Below the pieces are notes generated by a model. That model ran no database searches. It was not told the DNA's origin and saw nothing but the letters and a program-made list of their open reading frames with translations. Shown here one piece after another: positions 61,713-64,000 of a stretch of DNA of 64,000 bases; within the stretch, counting starts at the first letter, position 1; each line of letters opens with the position of its first letter. The stretch comes from a virus, in IMG/VR virus record IMGVR_UViG_3300048837_000984, positions 62,001-126,000 of that record. One strand, 5' to 3'. A program made the translations under genes and the position numbers.

Positions 61713-62951
61713 TTAGCTGTTGTACATCCACTCAAGCCCCGAAGGGCATCCAGTGAAGTCCCAGAGGGTCTGCCCAGCCAGACCACGCAAGGACTTATCT
61801 CGAACAGCGACCGCTGGTATCCAGACCAGCTCGTCCGAGATTATCGACCGCCGGAAGGCCGACGTCGGCAGCTCGACCACCGCACGGATGGCTTTGGTTG
61901 CCGGCCGCTGTGGGGACGACAAGCTGAAGAATCCCGTTGGGACGGCGTAAACGCCCCCGACCTTCTTCATGCTTGCTGCCCAGAAGTCGGCCACGGCAAA
62001 TTCATATGCCGCGTCGCCAATCTGTGACCGCAGCGCCTCGACGTCGCGGCAGGGCCGAACATTACCAGGGACGGCCTTCCCGATGGTGGCCCAGGCCGGG
62101 AAGTTCGCTGGCCTGCCTTGGCTCAGCCAGGCGTTCACACGACTGACCAGAGCCCGGCGGAATTCCGGGCTCTCTTCCGGCTGCACCGTATCCTCTTCTG
62201 GAAAGAGGAAATAGGTCGCCGGGAAGGGCACGACCTCCGACCAGTTGCTCTGTGTAAGCAACGTTTCGATCTCCATGTGGAGAAGGATGGCTGCCTCCAC
62301 GGACTCTGGGTGGGCCAGGTTCAGCGCCGCCTGGTCTTTGTTCCATCGCCCTTTAGGGGCGAAGTTGGCCATCCTGGCTGCAATCGTGCGGTTTTGCCCG
62401 CCGACGAGAATTTCGCCGGTGGTCTTGTCCGAACCCAGCAGGTGGACCTTAAAGTCCAGTGCGTGGAACGGTCGGCCGGTGTGGCCAACATGACGCCGCG
62501 ACACCAGCGTCACGCACCGGACGTCCTCCAGACCATAAAACCCTCCGATGGGCCAGTTGACACGGGCATGCGCCTTGATCCAGGACATGCTCAGCATGCC
62601 ATAGGACCGACGCTTGATGTCAGCTGGCACAGCGATCACTTGGAACGCGTGCCAGAGGACCAGACGGTCCTCAAGAGACAGCCCGGCCACAAGGGCACGG
62701 AACTGCTCCCGCACCGCCCGGAGCAGCAGCACGGCATCGTCGCCGCGCACCTGGTCCAGGCTGTAACCGCACATGGGGCTTTCGGCCCCGACAACGGTCG
62801 TACGAAGCCCGGTCTCTTCGAAGACCTTGCCTCGGTCGAACTGGCCCAACTTCAGCAGCTTGGACACCTGAACTTCGTCCAACGGCCGGCCGCGCTCAGC
62901 CGCCAGACGGATCGAAGTTGCGAGACCATCGTCCAACATGACTGGATTCAT
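61713..62951 (-). CDS. Hypothetical protein
   Basis: 412 aa, ATG. Well-formed globular sequence with LDEVQVSKLLKLGQFDRGKVFEETG, LDQVRGDDAVLLLRAVREQFRALVAG, DVRCVTLVSRRHVGHTGRPFHALDFKVHLLG and a C-terminal AVPTGFFSLSSPQRPATKAIRAVVELP. GC-richer than the neighbours. I do not recognise it; single-gene unit with its own terminator. Confidence 0.68.
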   Translation of the reverse strand: MNPVMLDDGLATSIRLAAERGRPLDEVQVSKLLKLGQFDRGKVFEETGLRTTVVGAESPMCGYSLDQVRGDDAVLLLRAVREQFRALVAGLSLEDRLVLWHAFQVIAVPADIKRRSYGMLSMSWIKAHARVNWPIGGFYGLEDVRCVTLVSRRHVGHTGRPFHALDFKVHLLGSDKTTGEILVGGQNRTIAARMANFAPKGRWNKDQAALNLAHPESVEAAILLHMEIETLLTQSNWSEVVPFPATYFLFPEEDTVQPEESPEFRRALVSRVNAWLSQGRPANFPAWATIGKAVPGNVRPCRDVEALRSQIGDAAYEFAVADFWAASMKKVGGVYAVPTGFFSLSSPQRPATKAIRAVVELPTSAFRRSIISDELVWIPAVAVRDKSLRGLAGQTLWDFTGCPSGLEWMYNS

Positions 62952-62964
62952 GTTGGTTCCTCCT

Positions 62965-63004
62965 GGTATATCGGCAGACGTCAGCCGACTGGCTGACTCT
63001 TAAT
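62965..63004. terminator. Hairpin between 63021 and 62951
   Basis: CGGCAGA ... TCTGCCG with an inner CAGCC/GGCTG stem. Confidence 0.5.
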
Positions 63005-63020
63005 CTGCCGACACGAGACC

Positions 63021-63245
63021 TTAGCGGAACGAGCGCCTTACGGCCTGCTCGTAGACGCTTTGGTCAATAAACAAAATGACCCCCTGGCTTCCCCGGGGGC
63101 CGTTGTCATCGATGATGACCTTGATTTTGCCATCAAGTTTGACAGCTCGCTTAACCTTCCTGCCTTTGTAGACGGAAAGGTCGACCGTATTACCTGTTTC
63201 GGTTACTCCCTGCCCAAGGCCCGAGAGAATACGCAATTGAGGCAT
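63021..63245 (-). CDS. Small hypothetical protein
   Basis: 74 aa, ATG after GGAGCGATCGT. Beta-rich (GKIKVIIDDNGPRGSQGVILFIDQSVYEQAV). Overlaps the upstream gene by 43 bases. Confidence 0.6.
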   Translation of the reverse strand: MPQLRILSGLGQGVTETGNTVDLSVYKGRKVKRAVKLDGKIKVIIDDNGPRGSQGVILFIDQSVYEQAVRRSFR

Positions 63246-63433
63246 ACGATCGCTCCAGTAACGGCCCAGGCCACAGCGTGGTAGCCCCAGCTACCACTGA
63301 GAACTCCCCACCCGAAGGTAAGGAGAAGCGCCCCCGACACCGGAATGTCCAGGAGCGCGAACTCGACAGAGGGACCAGCAGGGGCTGGCTCCTCATACTT
63401 TCTCGGTTTCCCTTTGAAGTTGTTTTTCCTCAT
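63203..63433 (-). CDS. Small two-helix membrane protein
   Basis: 76 aa, ATG after TAGGAGG. Basic, Pro-rich N-terminus then two hydrophobic helices (residues about 25-46 and 50-70). Holin-like topology near the late genes, but no proof. A long hairpin at 63452-63488 directly precedes its ribosome site. Confidence 0.62.
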   Translation of the reverse strand: MRKNNFKGKPRKYEEPAPAGPSVEFALLDIPVSGALLLTFGWGVLSGSWGYHAVAWAVTGAIVCLNCVFSRALGRE

Positions 63434-63451
63434 GGGAAAAAAATCCTCCTA

Positions 63452-63488
63452 AAGCCCTTTAACGCGCGACGTGTGCGTTAAAGGGCTT
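63452..63488. other. Hairpin ahead of ribosome site
   Basis: 14-bp stem (AAGCCCTTTAACGC / GCGTTAAAGGGCTT). Lies between a late-type element and the AGGAGG of 63203; could end the upstream unit or protect a new 5' end. Confidence 0.6.
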
Positions 63489-63514
63489 CAGATTAAATTG
63501 ACACGAAAACAGGT
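63488..63514 (-). promoter_or_regulatory. Late-type element, copy 5
   Basis: Minus strand CCTGTTTTCGTGTCAATTTAATC, directly after the stop of 63520. Confidence 0.45.
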
Positions 63515-63519
63515 TGTTT

Positions 63520-63894
63520 TTAGACCGTGTCTTCGCCTTCTGGCGCAGGAGGTGGTGACGGCGGCGCTTCTTCTTCCAGAAGCTTGGCGTTCAGTTTCTG
63601 GTAGTTCGAATCGATAGAAGAGCCAGATATGCTACCGCTCTCGTCGATCTCACCCGGAACATCTGGTTCGAACAGCGGAATCGGATCCTGCCCGGGAATG
63701 ACCATGAACTTTCGAGCACCACGCGTTAACCGGATAGGTTGCCCGTAGAAAAGGAAAACCTGCACATCATTGTCCGATGTCTCGGCCAAGAGACCCTTGA
63801 CATACGAAGTTAGGTAAAGAAGCGAAGTGAACGACTTCACCGACGCGTAGCCGTTCAGGACAGTGACAGCGGAGTAGCTTTCAGTTTCCGACAT
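63520..63894 (-). CDS. Hypothetical protein
   Basis: 124 aa. ATG at 63894 preceded by GGAG. VTVLNGYASVKSFTSLLYLTSYVKGLLAETSDNDVQVFLFYGQPIRLTRGARKFMVIPG, then an acidic Pro-rich tail. No family recognised. Confidence 0.64.
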   Translation of the reverse strand: MSETESYSAVTVLNGYASVKSFTSLLYLTSYVKGLLAETSDNDVQVFLFYGQPIRLTRGARKFMVIPGQDPIPLFEPDVPGEIDESGSISGSSIDSNYQKLNAKLLEEEAPPSPPPAPEGEDTV

Positions 63895-64000
63895 CTGTAG
63901 CGTTCTCCTGCGATTCTGGTGGCTCTGGCTCGTCTTCGGCACCTGGTGGGGCCGAGTCAAAACCAGGGTCGACCGGCTTTAACGGTTGAAGGAGAAGTCG
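63881..64000 (-). CDS. C-terminus of a late protein (partial)
   Basis: Open frame entering from the right edge and ending QENATDVGN-stop at 63881; Pro/Glu-rich tail (SAPPGAEDEPEPPES). Overlaps the start of 63520 by 14 bases. Confidence 0.6.
   Translation of the reverse strand, partial: RLLLQPLKPVDPGFDSAPPGAEDEPEPPESQENATDVGN

Overview
The window reads as part of a large tailed-phage (or phage-like) genome whose host is probably a planctomycete of the Gemmata group. Essentially every gene I can support lies on the minus strand, with short gaps, strong Shine-Dalgarno (SD) sites and many 4-base start/stop overlaps. The host inference rests on two protein families that I know as large paralogous families of Gemmata-type planctomycetes and that are heavily expanded here: TIGR02996-type proteins and a family starting T-E-x-E-W and ending HLRxxGPHxxGCWAxDL.

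Layout. (1) 1-10426: an unbroken array of 54 very small genes (22 to 83 codons, one cut by the window edge). They look non-coding at first sight because most are too short or start at GTG or TTG. Each has an SD or a start/stop overlap with its neighbour, and the products share a degenerate Ala-x-Leu (AxL) repeat spaced about 8 and 12 residues. I know no described family like it. Seven more members sit at 40590-42078 and two at 43096-43486, giving at least 63. (2) 10423-31300: an accessory region of host-like paralogs, many with inserted CxxC zinc-finger pairs, small membrane proteins, two proteins with a ribosome-modulation-factor-like motif, and SH3-like small proteins. It contains GC-rich patches with near-identical blocks. 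(3) 31300-39500: regulatory and metabolic genes: a protein with three tandem XRE helix-turn-helix domains, two further XRE proteins, methionine aminopeptidase, and two striking non-coding elements (an alternative-pairing switch at 32224-32330 and a hairpin plus 5-base-repeat leader at 33783-34140). (4) 39511-45528: a tRNA with anticodon CAT, arrays B and C, a metallophosphoesterase, and a second CAT tRNA. (5) 45537-64000: virion and late genes: glycine-zipper and Pro/Gln-rich structural candidates, a beta-propeller, a glycosyltransferase and the portal.

Control signals seen repeatedly: a 15-base AT-rich palindrome (ACTTAAAAATTAAGT and variants) 12-21 bases upstream of starts in the early/accessory half, including the head of the array operon; a different element around TTTTCTGCGTCAATATA near late genes; and many perfect hairpins between transcription units. 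All functions are inferred from sequence patterns and family knowledge; no database search was run.
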